Translations under genes and position numbers: made by a program
Assembly (NCBI GenBank): GCA_035690425.1
Contig: DASSKO010000197.1
Span: 1-25,731 of the forward strand
Direction of reading: 5' to 3'
From: DASSKO01 sp035690425
Lineage (GTDB): Bacteria; Actinomycetota; Actinomycetes; Propionibacteriales; Nocardioidaceae
DNA length: 25,731 nt
The notes under the pieces: model-generated
Databases searched by the model: none
Seen by the model: the letters and a program-made list of their open reading frames with translations, nothing else
Told to the model about the DNA's origin: nothing
Shown here: one piece after another, positions 1-7,606 of the stretch
Position numbering within the stretch: the first letter of the stretch is position 1
How the letters are laid out: each line of letters begins with the position of its first letter

Positions 1-999
1 CGCTGCGCCGGTCCCGCCCTCGCCGCCGTCGACGGTCACGAAGTCGACCCCTCGGTCGGTCTCGACCATCTGGCGCACCAGCTCCTCCCAGAAGGTCAGG
101 TCACCGACGGCCGACTTGATGCCCACCGGAAGCCCCGTGGCATCGGCCAGCATCTCGATCCAGTCCAGCATGCTGTCGACGCCGTGGAAGGTCGTGTGCC
201 GCGAGGGGCTCACGCAGTCCTCTCCCTCGCGGATGCCCCGAACGCGGGCGATCTCCGGCGTCACCTTCGCCCCCGGCAGCAGCCCGCCGAGGCCCGGTTT
301 TGCGCCCTGACTCAGCTTCACCTCGATCGCCTGCACGGGAGCGCTGGCGACCTGCTCCTGCAAGCGGGCCAGGTCGAAGCGCCCCTGCTCGTCGCGACAC
401 CCGAAGTATGCCGTGCCGATCTGCAGCACCAGCTCCCCGCCGTTGCGGTGGTACGACGACACACTCCCCTCGCCGGTGTTGTGCATGCACCCCGCGAGCG
501 CGGCGCCGCGGTTGAGCGCCTCGATCGCCGGCCCGGACATCGAGCCGAAACTCATCCCCGAGATGTTCACCACCGAGTCGGGCCGGAACGCCTTCGGCCG
601 CCCGCGTGCCGCGCCCAGCACCTTCGCCGACGGGACCCACGCCTCCTCGCCGGCATGGGCCGCGCTGGCCGGCACCACGGCGGAGAACGTCCGGTGCTTG
701 ATCACCGCGTACCCGTCGAGGTACTCGGTGTCGTTGTCGGTGCCGAAGCCGAAGTAGTTGTTCTCGAGCTTCGCCGAGGCATACACCCAGCGCCGCTGGT
801 CGCGGCTGAACGGCCGCTCCTCGTCGTTGGTGGTGATGATGTACTGCCGCAGCTCCGGCCCGATCGACTCCAGCAGGTAGCGGCCGTGACCGATGACGGG
901 GAAGTTGCGCAGCAGGGCATGCTTCTTCTGGGTCAGGTCGTGTGCGGCCACTCCGGCCAGGGCAGCGGCGGGCAGGGCGAGTGCGCGATACCACTTCAT
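1..999 (-). CDS. FMN-binding glutamate synthase family protein (3' part missing)
   Basis: The reading frame opens at the ATG at 999 and runs without a stop through the left edge, giving the first 333 residues. The protein starts with a short hydrophobic N-terminus (MKWYRALALPAAALAG), then the sequence typical of stand-alone FMN-binding glutamate synthase domains (YIITTNDEERPFSRDQR, NNYFGFGTDND). At the edge it reaches DGGEGGTGAA, the conserved FMN/substrate loop of the GOGAT alpha/beta barrel. Family members of this type are about 500-550 residues, so roughly the last third lies outside the window. They resemble the synthase domain of glutamate synthase but lack the amidotransferase domain. 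The true substrate is not known from sequence, and the hydrophobic N-terminus suggests membrane attachment. The gene is divergent from the M1 peptidase gene (95-bp gap), and the hexamer CACACT lies 6 nt before the ATG. Confidence 0.88.
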   Translation of the reverse strand, partial: MKWYRALALPAAALAGVAAHDLTQKKHALLRNFPVIGHGRYLLESIGPELRQYIITTNDEERPFSRDQRRWVYASAKLENNYFGFGTDNDTEYLDGYAVIKHRTFSAVVPASAAHAGEEAWVPSAKVLGAARGRPKAFRPDSVVNISGMSFGSMSGPAIEALNRGAALAGCMHNTGEGSVSSYHRNGGELVLQIGTAYFGCRDEQGRFDLARLQEQVASAPVQAIEVKLSQGAKPGLGGLLPGAKVTPEIARVRGIREGEDCVSPSRHTTFHGVDSMLDWIEMLADATGLPVGIKSAVGDLTFWEELVRQMVETDRGVDFVTVDGGEGGTGAA

Positions 1000-1082
1000 G
1001 GCGACAGTGTGCCCACACCCGCGGCGACATGGCATCCGGGCCAGCGGCGTGGACCCGCCTTCTCAAGACCGGGGTCACGCAG

Positions 1083-1088
1083 TAGCGT
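1083..1088 (+). promoter_or_regulatory. Candidate -10 element for a leaderless M1 peptidase mRNA
   Basis: TAGCGT (TAnnnT type) is followed by exactly 6 nt and then the ATG at 1095. A weak -35-like TTCTCA lies at 1060-1065 with a 17-nt spacer. No Shine-Dalgarno sequence precedes the ATG, so transcription probably starts at the A of the start codon. Confidence 0.5.
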
Positions 1089-1094
1089 CCCGGC

Positions 1095-2555
1095 ATGGAC
1101 CGAACACGGGGCACATCGCGGGGCACATCGCCGGGCAGATCGCCGGGCAGATCGCCGGGCACATCACGGCGCAGACTGCTGAGGACGACCACCGCGGGGA
1201 CCACCGTGAGCCTGGCACTGGTGCTGGTCGCCACGCCGGCGCTCGCCGGCAGGTTCCACCCCGGCGCACCCGGCGTGGGTGACGACTACTTCCCGCTGGC
1301 CGGCAACGGCGGCTACGACGTCTCCCACTACGACCTCGACATCACCTTCGACCCCGCGACACGCGACTTCGCCGGGGTGGCGCGCATCGAGGCCACCGCG
1401 ACCGACGACCTGTCGACGTTCAACCTCGACCTCCGTGGGTTCGCGATCGACCGGCTGCGGGTCAGCGGCGTCCGGGCCCGCTTCCACCGCGACGGCCAGG
1501 AGCTGACTGTCCGGCCCCGGCACAAGCTGAAGGACGGGCGCGACTTCACCGTCCTCGTCGAGTACGCCGGGACGACTGGCCGGCCCACCGACATCGAGGG
1601 CGCGCTGTACGGCTGGGTGTCGATGCCCGACGGCTCCTTCGTCGCCAACGAGCCCGAGGGTGCGTCCACCTGGTACCCGGTCAACGACCACCCGACCGAC
1701 AAGGCCACCTACGACATCTCGGTAACGGTGCCGAAGGGCAAGACCGCGGTCGCCAACGGCGAGCTGGTCGGGCGCAGCACCTCCGACGGCTGGACCACCT
1801 GGGACTGGAGCTCCGACGACCAGATGGCCAGCTATCTGTCCACGGCCTCGGTCGGCGACTACGACCTGCGCACCTACGAGACCGCCGACGGGCTACCGAT
1901 CATCGACGCCGTCGACCGCGACCTCGCCCCGGACGCCGACGACGCGCTGGCCCGCACCGGGCAGATGATCGGCTACTTCGAGTCGGTCTTCGGCGACTAC
2001 CCGTTCGCCAGCTTCGGGGCGATCATCGATGACGACTCGGTCGGCTACGCGCTGGAGACGCAGACCCGCCCGATCTACTCCGGCCCGCCGAGCGAGGGCA
2101 CCGTCGCCCACGAGCTCGCACACCAGTGGTACGGCAATGCGGTCAGCCCCGGCCGGTGGCAGGACATCTGGCTCAACGAGGGGTTCGCGACCTACGCGAG
2201 CTGGCTGTGGGACGAGCACACCGGCGGCAGGACCACGGCGGCGCGTTTCGACCAGCTGTACGCGAGCGTTCCGCCGGGCAGCTCCCTGTGGACGGTGCCT
2301 CCGGGCGACCCGACACCGACGAACCTGTTCGCCGGATCGGTCTACACCCGCGGGGCCATGACCCTCGAGGCGCTGCGGGCCAAGGTCGGCGACGATGCCT
2401 TCTTCACGATCCTGCGGCAGTGGTTCGAACGCCACGACGACGGCACCGCGGTCACCGCCGACCTGGTGGCGCTGAGCGAGGAGGTCAGCGGGATGCCGCT
2501 GGACCACTTCTTCGACGTCTGGATCTACCAGCCCTCCAAGCCGACGGACTGGTGA
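1095..2555 (+). CDS. Secreted M1 family zinc metallopeptidase (short form)
   Basis: This 486-residue protein is a gluzincin. HELAH sits at residues 339-343 and NEGFATY supplies the third zinc ligand Glu362, 19 residues after His343 (HEXXH-X18-E). A downstream VYTRGAM Tyr is the likely transition-state stabiliser. The classical GAMEN exopeptidase motif is replaced by GYALETQTRP. The protein ends soon after the catalytic domain, so it lacks the large C-terminal helical domain of aminopeptidase N. The N-terminus has five 4-residue repeats, then SRRRLLR, a hydrophobic stretch and a predicted cleavage after ATPALA. SRRRLLR fits the twin-arginine (Tat) consensus, so export as a folded zinc enzyme is likely. 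The ATG at 1095 is supported by the leaderless -10 arrangement; the GTG at 1206 would lose most of the signal peptide. Peptide substrate unknown. Confidence 0.9.
   Translation: MDRTRGTSRGTSPGRSPGRSPGTSRRRLLRTTTAGTTVSLALVLVATPALAGRFHPGAPGVGDDYFPLAGNGGYDVSHYDLDITFDPATRDFAGVARIEATATDDLSTFNLDLRGFAIDRLRVSGVRARFHRDGQELTVRPRHKLKDGRDFTVLVEYAGTTGRPTDIEGALYGWVSMPDGSFVANEPEGASTWYPVNDHPTDKATYDISVTVPKGKTAVANGELVGRSTSDGWTTWDWSSDDQMASYLSTASVGDYDLRTYETADGLPIIDAVDRDLAPDADDALARTGQMIGYFESVFGDYPFASFGAIIDDDSVGYALETQTRPIYSGPPSEGTVAHELAHQWYGNAVSPGRWQDIWLNEGFATYASWLWDEHTGGRTTAARFDQLYASVPPGSSLWTVPPGDPTPTNLFAGSVYTRGAMTLEALRAKVGDDAFFTILRQWFERHDDGTAVTADLVALSEEVSGMPLDHFFDVWIYQPSKPTDW
1108..1167 (+). repeat. In-frame 12-bp tandem repeat, five units
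   Basis: Five consecutive 12-mers, variants of (G/C)GGGCA(C/G)ATCGC, occupy 60 bp at the 5' end of the M1 peptidase gene. They encode a Gly-(Thr/Arg)-Ser-(Pro/Arg) repeat just upstream of the Tat motif. Because 12 is a multiple of 3, gain or loss of a unit keeps the frame. Confidence 0.9.
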
Positions 2556-2602
2556 GCACTCCGCCCTTCGGACGCGCCCGGCTCCGCTGAACCGGTCGAC
2601 GC

Positions 2603-3664
2603 TCAGCGCGCCGGAGCGGCCACGACCGAGCGTCCGACGTGGTAGGCCATCGCGACGAAGACCACCAGCCAGGCGGCGAAGGCGAACCACAGCTCGGTCG
2701 CGCCGATCGACCGGACCAGCGGCAGGCTGTCGGCCTCACCGAGGTAGATGCCGGCCACGGCGTACATGCCCAGCGGGAAGACGATGCTCCACAACGTGGC
2801 GTCGTAGCTGAGCGGCACCCTGTGCGTGCGGTGCCGCCACCAGCCGGCGGCGGCCAGCACCGGGATCAGCCAGGTGGCGAACGCCCAGAACAGCACCGAC
2901 GTGCCGGCGACGAGGCCGCGCGTCGCCGCGACCATCGGCGCGTCGGCCATCTCGATGATCCGCGAACCGGCCACCACGGTGATCGCACTGGCGCCCATCG
3001 CGACCCAGTACGACGGGGTGAGATGCTCCGGGCGCAGCTCGTAGAGCATCATCCGCAACGAGACGAAGACGCCGACGGCGCCGTAGAGGAAGATCCCGAC
3101 CGCCCAGGACAGCACCGCGACCACGGCGAGCAGATCGCGCCAGGAGGCGAACACCGGCTCCACGGAGGCGGCGGCCACGGCGACCGACTGGCTGGCCACG
3201 ACCCAGACGAACCAGCTGCCGTTGGCGGTGGTCAGCATCGGCCGTCCGTGATGACCGAGTACGGCGGTCCAGGGCACGACGTACCCGAGCACCAGCCAGC
3301 CGAGTCCGGCAACCCCGAGCAGCACCGCGGTCGCCGTGTAGTAGCCGTCCATGCCCAGCCGCACACCGAGGACGTTGGTGCCGGCGACGAAGGTGAAGAA
3401 CCCGAATCCGCGCCGCGGGTCGGTGAAGTCGTCGACGAGGTCGTGGCGGTAGCGGACCAGCCGCCACGCGGTCAGCACCAGCAGCACGGCGAAGGAGACA
3501 GCGCAGACGACCAGCAGCGCTTCCGACAGCAGCCGGTGGCCACGCAGCTGCATGCCGACCGAGATGATCCCGCTCGCCATCACCAGCGCGAAGTAGCCCG
3601 GCGCCAGCCCACGTACGGCGGCGGCGACGCGTCCGGTGAGGCCTCGGCTCGTCTGTTCCGTCAC
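2603..3664 (-). CDS. TDT/SLAC1 family transporter (tellurite resistance / C4-dicarboxylate type)
   Basis: A 353-residue, very hydrophobic protein with about ten membrane helices and short loops. The start of the conserved region (LAPGYFALVMASGIISVG) and the FTFVAGTNVLG segment are typical of the TDT superfamily, which includes TehA, Mae1 malate permease and the plant SLAC1 anion channel. Family members move monovalent anions or dicarboxylates across the cytoplasmic membrane; the ligand cannot be read from the sequence. The GTG start at 3664 has no Shine-Dalgarno, but TAACCT lies 6 nt upstream, as expected for a leaderless mRNA. The gene is divergent from the K+ channel gene (56-bp gap) and convergent with the M1 gene (47-bp gap, no clear terminator seen). 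Confidence 0.82.
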   Translation of the reverse strand: MTEQTSRGLTGRVAAAVRGLAPGYFALVMASGIISVGMQLRGHRLLSEALLVVCAVSFAVLLVLTAWRLVRYRHDLVDDFTDPRRGFGFFTFVAGTNVLGVRLGMDGYYTATAVLLGVAGLGWLVLGYVVPWTAVLGHHGRPMLTTANGSWFVWVVASQSVAVAAASVEPVFASWRDLLAVVAVLSWAVGIFLYGAVGVFVSLRMMLYELRPEHLTPSYWVAMGASAITVVAGSRIIEMADAPMVAATRGLVAGTSVLFWAFATWLIPVLAAAGWWRHRTHRVPLSYDATLWSIVFPLGMYAVAGIYLGEADSLPLVRSIGATELWFAFAAWLVVFVAMAYHVGRSVVAAPAR

Positions 3665-3670
3665 GGGCGG

Positions 3671-3676
3671 AGGTTA
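3671..3676 (-). promoter_or_regulatory. Candidate -10 element for the TDT transporter
   Basis: On the minus strand TAACCT is followed by 6 nt and then the GTG start at 3664, a leaderless arrangement. No convincing -35 was found. Confidence 0.45.
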
Positions 3677-3708
3677 CCGCCGTCGCAGCGGTGGCGGCGC
3701 AGATGCCC

Positions 3709-3714
3709 TAGCCT
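3709..3714 (+). promoter_or_regulatory. Candidate -10 element for the K+ channel gene
   Basis: TAGCCT is followed by 6 nt (CGGCAC) and the GTG at 3721. No Shine-Dalgarno is present. It lies back-to-back with the TDT promoter in a 56-bp divergent gap. Confidence 0.45.
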
Positions 3715-3720
3715 CGGCAC

Positions 3721-4755
3721 GTGCCGTTGTTTCTCACCCGGGCGCTGCGCGTGCTGACTCGTCGGCGCACGTGGGGCTTGCCGCTCACGGTGATCACGTT
3801 CGTGTTCGTCACCAGCTGGCCGCTGATGGCGCTGGCCGAGCCCGACAACAACCCGATCGCCGAGCCCGCGACCTACTGGTGGTGGTTCGTGGTGACCGCG
3901 GCCACCGTCGGGTACGGCGACTTCTTCCCCCAGACGCTGGGCGGGCACCTCGTCGGGTTCTACGTCATCGTCGGCGGCATCGCGACGCTGACCACCCTGT
4001 TCACCCGACTGGCCGAGATGATCGAGAGCGCGAAGGGACGGCGCATGCAGGGACTCGCAGAGGTCGAGGTCAGCGACCAGGTGGTGATCCTGGGCTACGC
4101 CGCCGGGCGCACCGAGCGGATCGTCGACGAGCTCGCCGCCGACCGGCGGCGCGCGATCGTGCTCTGCGCGTGGGAGGGCCAGGCCACCAGCCACCCGATG
4201 CCGGGCCGCGACGACGTGCACTTCGTGCGAGGCGACCTCACCGACGACACGGTGCTGCGCCGCGCCGGCCTGCACCGCGCCGAGGCGGTCCTCGTCGACG
4301 CCCGCGACGACAACGAGGCGCTTTCGATCACGGTCGCCGCCATCCACGTCAACCCGGACCTGCATGCCGTGGTGGCGCTGCGCGACATGGCCCATGCCCG
4401 CAACCTGTCCCGCGTCGACGACGGGGTGCGTCCGGTGCAGTGGCACTCACCGCGGATGATCACCGAGGAGCTGCAAGACCCCGGCATCGCACTGGTCTAC
4501 AGCGAGCTGATGACGCACGGTGGCGGCGCCACCTTCTCCACCGCCGTACCCGAGAGCCTCGACGGCCGGACGTTCGGCGACTTCCAGCAGGCGCTGGGCA
4601 GCGCCCACGCCGCGACCGTGCTCGCGGCCCGCTCCGCCAGCGAGCTGCTGGTCAGCCCGAGCTGGGGCACGCCCGTGCCGACCGGCGCGGTGCTCTACTA
4701 CGTGGCGCAGCGTCGGTTGACCCGTGAGGACATCGAGCAGGCCGTCCGTCGCTGA
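3721..4755 (+). CDS. Potassium channel with C-terminal TrkA-N/RCK domain
   Basis: A 344-residue protein. An N-terminal hydrophobic segment (about residues 19-39) is followed by a pore helix and the selectivity filter ATVGYGDFFP (about residues 60-69), then a second membrane helix (about 78-98). This is a two-TM K+ channel subunit. The cytoplasmic part starts with VVILGYAAGRTERIVDEL, a Rossmann beta-alpha-beta; the glycine motif (GYAAGR) departs from strict GxGxxG. RGDLTDDTVLRRAGLHRAEAV is typical of TrkA-N domains that bind nucleotides and gate the pore. The remaining ~120 residues resemble an RCK C-lobe. Channels of this design pass K+ as tetramers in the cytoplasmic membrane. The GTG start agrees with the leaderless promoter and places the first helix correctly. 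Confidence 0.88.
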   Translation: MPLFLTRALRVLTRRRTWGLPLTVITFVFVTSWPLMALAEPDNNPIAEPATYWWWFVVTAATVGYGDFFPQTLGGHLVGFYVIVGGIATLTTLFTRLAEMIESAKGRRMQGLAEVEVSDQVVILGYAAGRTERIVDELAADRRRAIVLCAWEGQATSHPMPGRDDVHFVRGDLTDDTVLRRAGLHRAEAVLVDARDDNEALSITVAAIHVNPDLHAVVALRDMAHARNLSRVDDGVRPVQWHSPRMITEELQDPGIALVYSELMTHGGGATFSTAVPESLDGRTFGDFQQALGSAHAATVLAARSASELLVSPSWGTPVPTGAVLYYVAQRRLTREDIEQAVRR

Positions 4756-4764
4756 ACCGTCCGC

Positions 4765-4844
4765 GCTGGCCGTGACGCTCGCTCCCCTCCGTGGCCAGGA
4801 TGTCGCCATGCCGGCGGCCTGGGCCCGAGAGCGTCACGGTCAGC
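4765..4844. terminator. Large inverted repeat at a convergent gene junction
   Basis: The arms 4765-4780 and 4829-4844 are 16 bp each and pair with one G-U/mismatch position. The right arm contains the stop codon of the drug exporter (4840-4842). The 48-nt loop is GC-rich with smaller nested pairings. There is no T-run. Placement between two convergent genes suggests a bidirectional terminator or mRNA 3'-end structure. Confidence 0.5.
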
Positions 4845-6435
4845 GGGAGGCGAGGGCGGCGCCGGTGTCGGCGCCGATGTCGTCCGGCTGCTCGGCGAGC
4901 TGCTGGATGCCGTTCTTGGTGCCCAGCGGCCGCTCGGGCATCAGCGCGATGGCCACGATCGCGATGATCCCGAAGGGAACGGCCGCGAGGAACAGATCGG
5001 AGACGCCCTGCGCGTAGGACCGCTCGACGACCTCCCGCACAGCAGGCGGCAGGGCGCTCGGGTCGGGCACGGACCCGCCTACGCCGGCTCCCGCGTCACC
5101 GCCGAGCGCCGCGAGACCGTCGGCGATGAGAACGCTGACCCGGTTGCTCAGCACCGCACCCAGCGCGGCCACGCCGATCGCGCCGCCGAGGGTCCGGAAG
5201 AACGTCACGGTAGCGGTCGCCACCCCCATCTGGCGGATGTCGGCGCTGTTCTGCGCGGCCAGGATGAGGTTCTGCATGCACGAGCCCATGCCGAGACCGA
5301 CCAGGGCCATGTAGACGCCCAGCAGCGCGAAGCTGGTGTGGTGGTCGATGGTCGACAGCAGTGCCAGACCGATCGTCAGCGACACGGTGCCACCGAGCAT
5401 GAACGGCTTGTACCGTCCGGTGCGGGTCACCAGCTGACCGATCACGGTCGAGGCGACCAGCGACCCGAGCATCAGCGGGATCGTGAGCAGGCCGGACTCG
5501 GTCGGCGTCTTGTCGCGGGCGATCTGCATGTACTGGGCCAGGAACACCACGGCGCCGAACATCCCCATGCCCACGGTGACGCTGGCGATCGTGGTCAGCG
5601 TGATGGTGCGGTTGCGGAACAGCGCCAGCGGGATGATCGGCTCGGCCGCCCGGGACTCCACCCGCAGTGCCAGCGCGAGCAGCACGAGGGCTCCGGTCAC
5701 GAGCACCGCCGTCTGCGCCGACAGCCAGTCGAACTGCCGGCCCGCCAGCGAGACCCAGAGCAACAACGTGCTCACGCCGGCCGCGATCAGCACCGCGCCG
5801 AGGTAGTCGATCTGCACCCTGCGGCGCTCCCGGTACGGCAGGTGCAACGTGCGCTGCAGCACGACCAGCGCGGCCAGGGCGAGCGGCACGCCGACATAGA
5901 AGTTCCAGCGCCAGCCGATGACGTCGGTGATCACACCGCCGAGGAGTGGACCACCGAGCGTGCCGATCGACATCACGCCGGCCAGCACTCCGACGTACTT
6001 GCCCCGCTCGCGTGGGCTGATGATGTCGGCGATCAGCACCATCGACAGCGACATCAGACCGCCGGCCCCGACACCTTGGAAGGCGCGCATCGTGATCAGG
6101 TGCCACGTCTCCTGGGACAGGCCGGCGAGCATCGAGCTGACGATGAAGATGCCGAGGGCGATCTGCACCAGCAGCTTGCGGCTGAAGAGATCGGCGAGCT
6201 TCCCCCAGATCGGGGTCGTCACGGTCATCGTCAGCAGCGAGGCCGTCACCACCCAGGTGTAGGCGGACTGGCTGCCGCCCAGGTCATGCACGATCACCGG
6301 CAGCGAGGTGCTCACGACGGTCGACGACAGGATCGTCGTGAGCATCCCGAGCATGATCCCGGAGATCGACTCCAGCACCTCCCGCCGGCTCATCGGTGCA
6401 GCCGGCGCGTCGAGGGCGGTGGGTGCGGTGCTCAT
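4840..6435 (-). CDS. MFS drug efflux transporter, DHA2 (14-TM, EmrB/QacA) type
   Basis: Starting at the ATG at 6435 the protein has 531 residues (MSTAPTALDAPAAPMSRREV...), a normal length for DHA2 exporters. Motif A is visible as GKLADLFSRK after TM2, and the antiporter motif C region as GPLLGGVITDVIG. Further hydrophobic segments bring the total to about 14 helices. Family members expel cationic or amphipathic drugs in exchange for protons. An open frame extends upstream to 6564, but GAGGAG sits about 10 nt before the ATG at 6435, and the upstream part overlaps apparent operators, so the shorter form is preferred. The gene follows the marR gene on the same strand with a 144-bp gap holding two dyads, which argues for MarR control. 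Confidence 0.9.
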   Translation of the reverse strand: MSTAPTALDAPAAPMSRREVLESISGIMLGMLTTILSSTVVSTSLPVIVHDLGGSQSAYTWVVTASLLTMTVTTPIWGKLADLFSRKLLVQIALGIFIVSSMLAGLSQETWHLITMRAFQGVGAGGLMSLSMVLIADIISPRERGKYVGVLAGVMSIGTLGGPLLGGVITDVIGWRWNFYVGVPLALAALVVLQRTLHLPYRERRRVQIDYLGAVLIAAGVSTLLLWVSLAGRQFDWLSAQTAVLVTGALVLLALALRVESRAAEPIIPLALFRNRTITLTTIASVTVGMGMFGAVVFLAQYMQIARDKTPTESGLLTIPLMLGSLVASTVIGQLVTRTGRYKPFMLGGTVSLTIGLALLSTIDHHTSFALLGVYMALVGLGMGSCMQNLILAAQNSADIRQMGVATATVTFFRTLGGAIGVAALGAVLSNRVSVLIADGLAALGGDAGAGVGGSVPDPSALPPAVREVVERSYAQGVSDLFLAAVPFGIIAIVAIALMPERPLGTKNGIQQLAEQPDDIGADTGAALASR

Positions 6436-6523
6436 CCGGAGCGTTCTCCTCGGTGGTGTTCGTCGCGTGGGGACGTGCAGTGGCGGAGCCGGAAAGGCGG
6501 CGGCCGCAGAGATGGCTGCGTAG

Positions 6524-6564
6524 TTGCCCTCGGCAACCATATATTGGATGCTTGCCTCATGCAA
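6524..6564 (-). promoter_or_regulatory. Twin MarR-type operators overlapping the exporter promoter
   Basis: Two 13-bp dyads of the form TTGC-N5-GCAA lie at 6524-6536 and 6552-6564 (centres 28 bp apart). On the minus strand a candidate -35 TTGCAT (6564-6559) and -10 TATGGT (6541-6536) are separated by 17 nt. One dyad therefore covers the -35 and the other abuts the -10. Repression by the adjacent MarR protein, relieved by an effector, is the simplest reading. No copy of the dyad is seen upstream of marR itself. Confidence 0.6.
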
Positions 6565-6579
6565 CTAGATGGCCAGGGG

Positions 6580-7041
6580 TCAGTCGCCCAGCTCGTTGAA
6601 CCGGCGGAGCAGGTCCGCCAGCTGCGCCACCTCCGCGGTCGGCCAGCCGCCGAGCAGCTCACGGAACCGCGTCCGCCGTCCGTCTCGGGCAGCGGCCAGC
6701 CGGCGCGCGCCCTCGGTGGTGTTGCGGATCGTCTGTGCCCGGGCGTCTTGAGGGTCGGGCACCCGCTCGACCAGACCCAACCGCTGCAGGACACTCAGCT
6801 GCCGCGACACCGTCGGCTTCCCCACACCCAGGAACGCAGCCAGCTCGGTGAGCCGCGCGCCCCCGGTGCTGGCCAGCCGCGCGAGCAGCAAGTAGGCGCC
6901 GGGCTCCAGGTCGGGGTGCACCTCTCGGGCCAGCTGGATCGACATCGCCCGCGCCCGCCGCAGCAGCACGGCCAGCTCCTGCTCGAGGTCGGCCGCCGGG
7001 TCATGGTGGTCAGCGGCCAGGTCGCGGTGGCGGTCGGACAC
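6580..7041 (-). CDS. MarR family transcriptional regulator
   Basis: A 153-residue protein with the MarR layout: an N-terminal helix (DLEQELAVLLRRARAMS), then a winged helix-turn-helix (ARLTELAAFLGVGKPTVSRQLSVLQRLGLVERV), wing residues PDPQDARAQTIRNT, and a C-terminal dimerisation helix. MarR proteins bind palindromic operators as dimers and are released by phenolic or lipophilic ligands or by oxidation. No conserved Cys sensor is visible. The GTG start at 7041 lies 6 nt after TAGCCT and has no Shine-Dalgarno, so the mRNA may be leaderless. It lies upstream of the drug exporter on the same strand and divergent from the VOC gene. The likely regulatory target is the exporter. Confidence 0.9.
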   Translation of the reverse strand: MSDRHRDLAADHHDPAADLEQELAVLLRRARAMSIQLAREVHPDLEPGAYLLLARLASTGGARLTELAAFLGVGKPTVSRQLSVLQRLGLVERVPDPQDARAQTIRNTTEGARRLAAARDGRRTRFRELLGGWPTAEVAQLADLLRRFNELGD

Positions 7042-7047
7042 ACCGTC

Positions 7048-7053
7048 AGGCTA
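7048..7053 (-). promoter_or_regulatory. Candidate -10 element for marR
   Basis: TAGCCT on the minus strand is followed by GACGGT and then the GTG start of the MarR gene at 7041. Confidence 0.45.
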
Positions 7054-7164
7054 TGCGTCGGACGGGTCCCGCGCCGGCCGCCGCGCAGAGTCGTCATACT
7101 CAGGTGGAAGCCGGACCTGGCGGCACACCGGGGCCTGGCCCACTCACCGCAGGAGGCAGCACAC

Positions 7165-7581
7165 ATGGCATCGGTACCGCGGTTCCACCTCGCCGTCCCT
7201 GTGGACGACCTGGACGCCGCCCGGCAGTTCTACGGCGAGACGTTGGGGTGCCAGCAGGGACGCAGCAGCGACCACTGGGTCGACTGGGACTTCCACGGCC
7301 ACCAGCTGGTGACCCACGTCGCGCCGCGGCCGGAGTCGGCGCACAATGCCGTCGACGGACGCGACGTACCCGTGCCGCATTTCGGCCTGCTGCTGGAGGT
7401 CGAGGACTTCCATGCGCTGGCCGAGCGGATCCGCGCCGCCGGCCTGGACTTCGTCATCGAGCCCTACCTCCGGTTCGCCGGCCAGCCGGGTGAGCAGTGG
7501 ACGATGTTCCTGCTCGACCCGGCCGGCAACGCGATGGAGTTCAAGGCGTTCGCCGACGACACGCAGGTCTTCGCCCGGTAG
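7165..7581 (+). CDS. VOC superfamily (glyoxalase/dioxygenase fold) protein
   Basis: A 138-residue protein with two beta-alpha-beta-beta-beta modules. It begins RFHLAVPVDDLDAARQFYGE, with the His ligand position in the first strand, and ends with TMFLLDPAGNAMEFKAF, whose Glu is the usual second-module metal ligand. This gives the H...H...E pattern of metal-dependent VOC enzymes (another His is in PHFGLLLEV). GQPGEQWTMFLLDP is common in lyase-type members. The substrate cannot be assigned. The start at 7165 is supported by the Shine-Dalgarno AGGAGG about 8 nt upstream. The gene is divergent from marR (123-bp gap) but no marR-type dyad is seen in that gap. Confidence 0.85.
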   Translation: MASVPRFHLAVPVDDLDAARQFYGETLGCQQGRSSDHWVDWDFHGHQLVTHVAPRPESAHNAVDGRDVPVPHFGLLLEVEDFHALAERIRAAGLDFVIEPYLRFAGQPGEQWTMFLLDPAGNAMEFKAFADDTQVFAR

Positions 7582-7606
7582 GCACCTGGGCGCATCGGAC
7601 AGCGAC

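Noticed and set aside
734..742. TTGTCGGTG, a perfect left half of the DNA-damage promoter motif
   Set aside because: It lies inside the glutamate-synthase-like gene and no TAnnnT follows after 8 nt (GAAGTA instead).
6436..6564. N-terminal extension of the drug exporter to a start at 6564
   Set aside because: The extension overlaps the two operator dyads and promoter, lacks family residues, and the ATG at 6435 has a good GAGGAG.
5338..7581. A 747-codon open frame on the plus strand
   Set aside because: It is antisense to the drug exporter and marR, with His/Gln/Arg-rich composition typical of GC-rich shadow frames. Only its last 138 codons, the VOC protein from 7165, are real.
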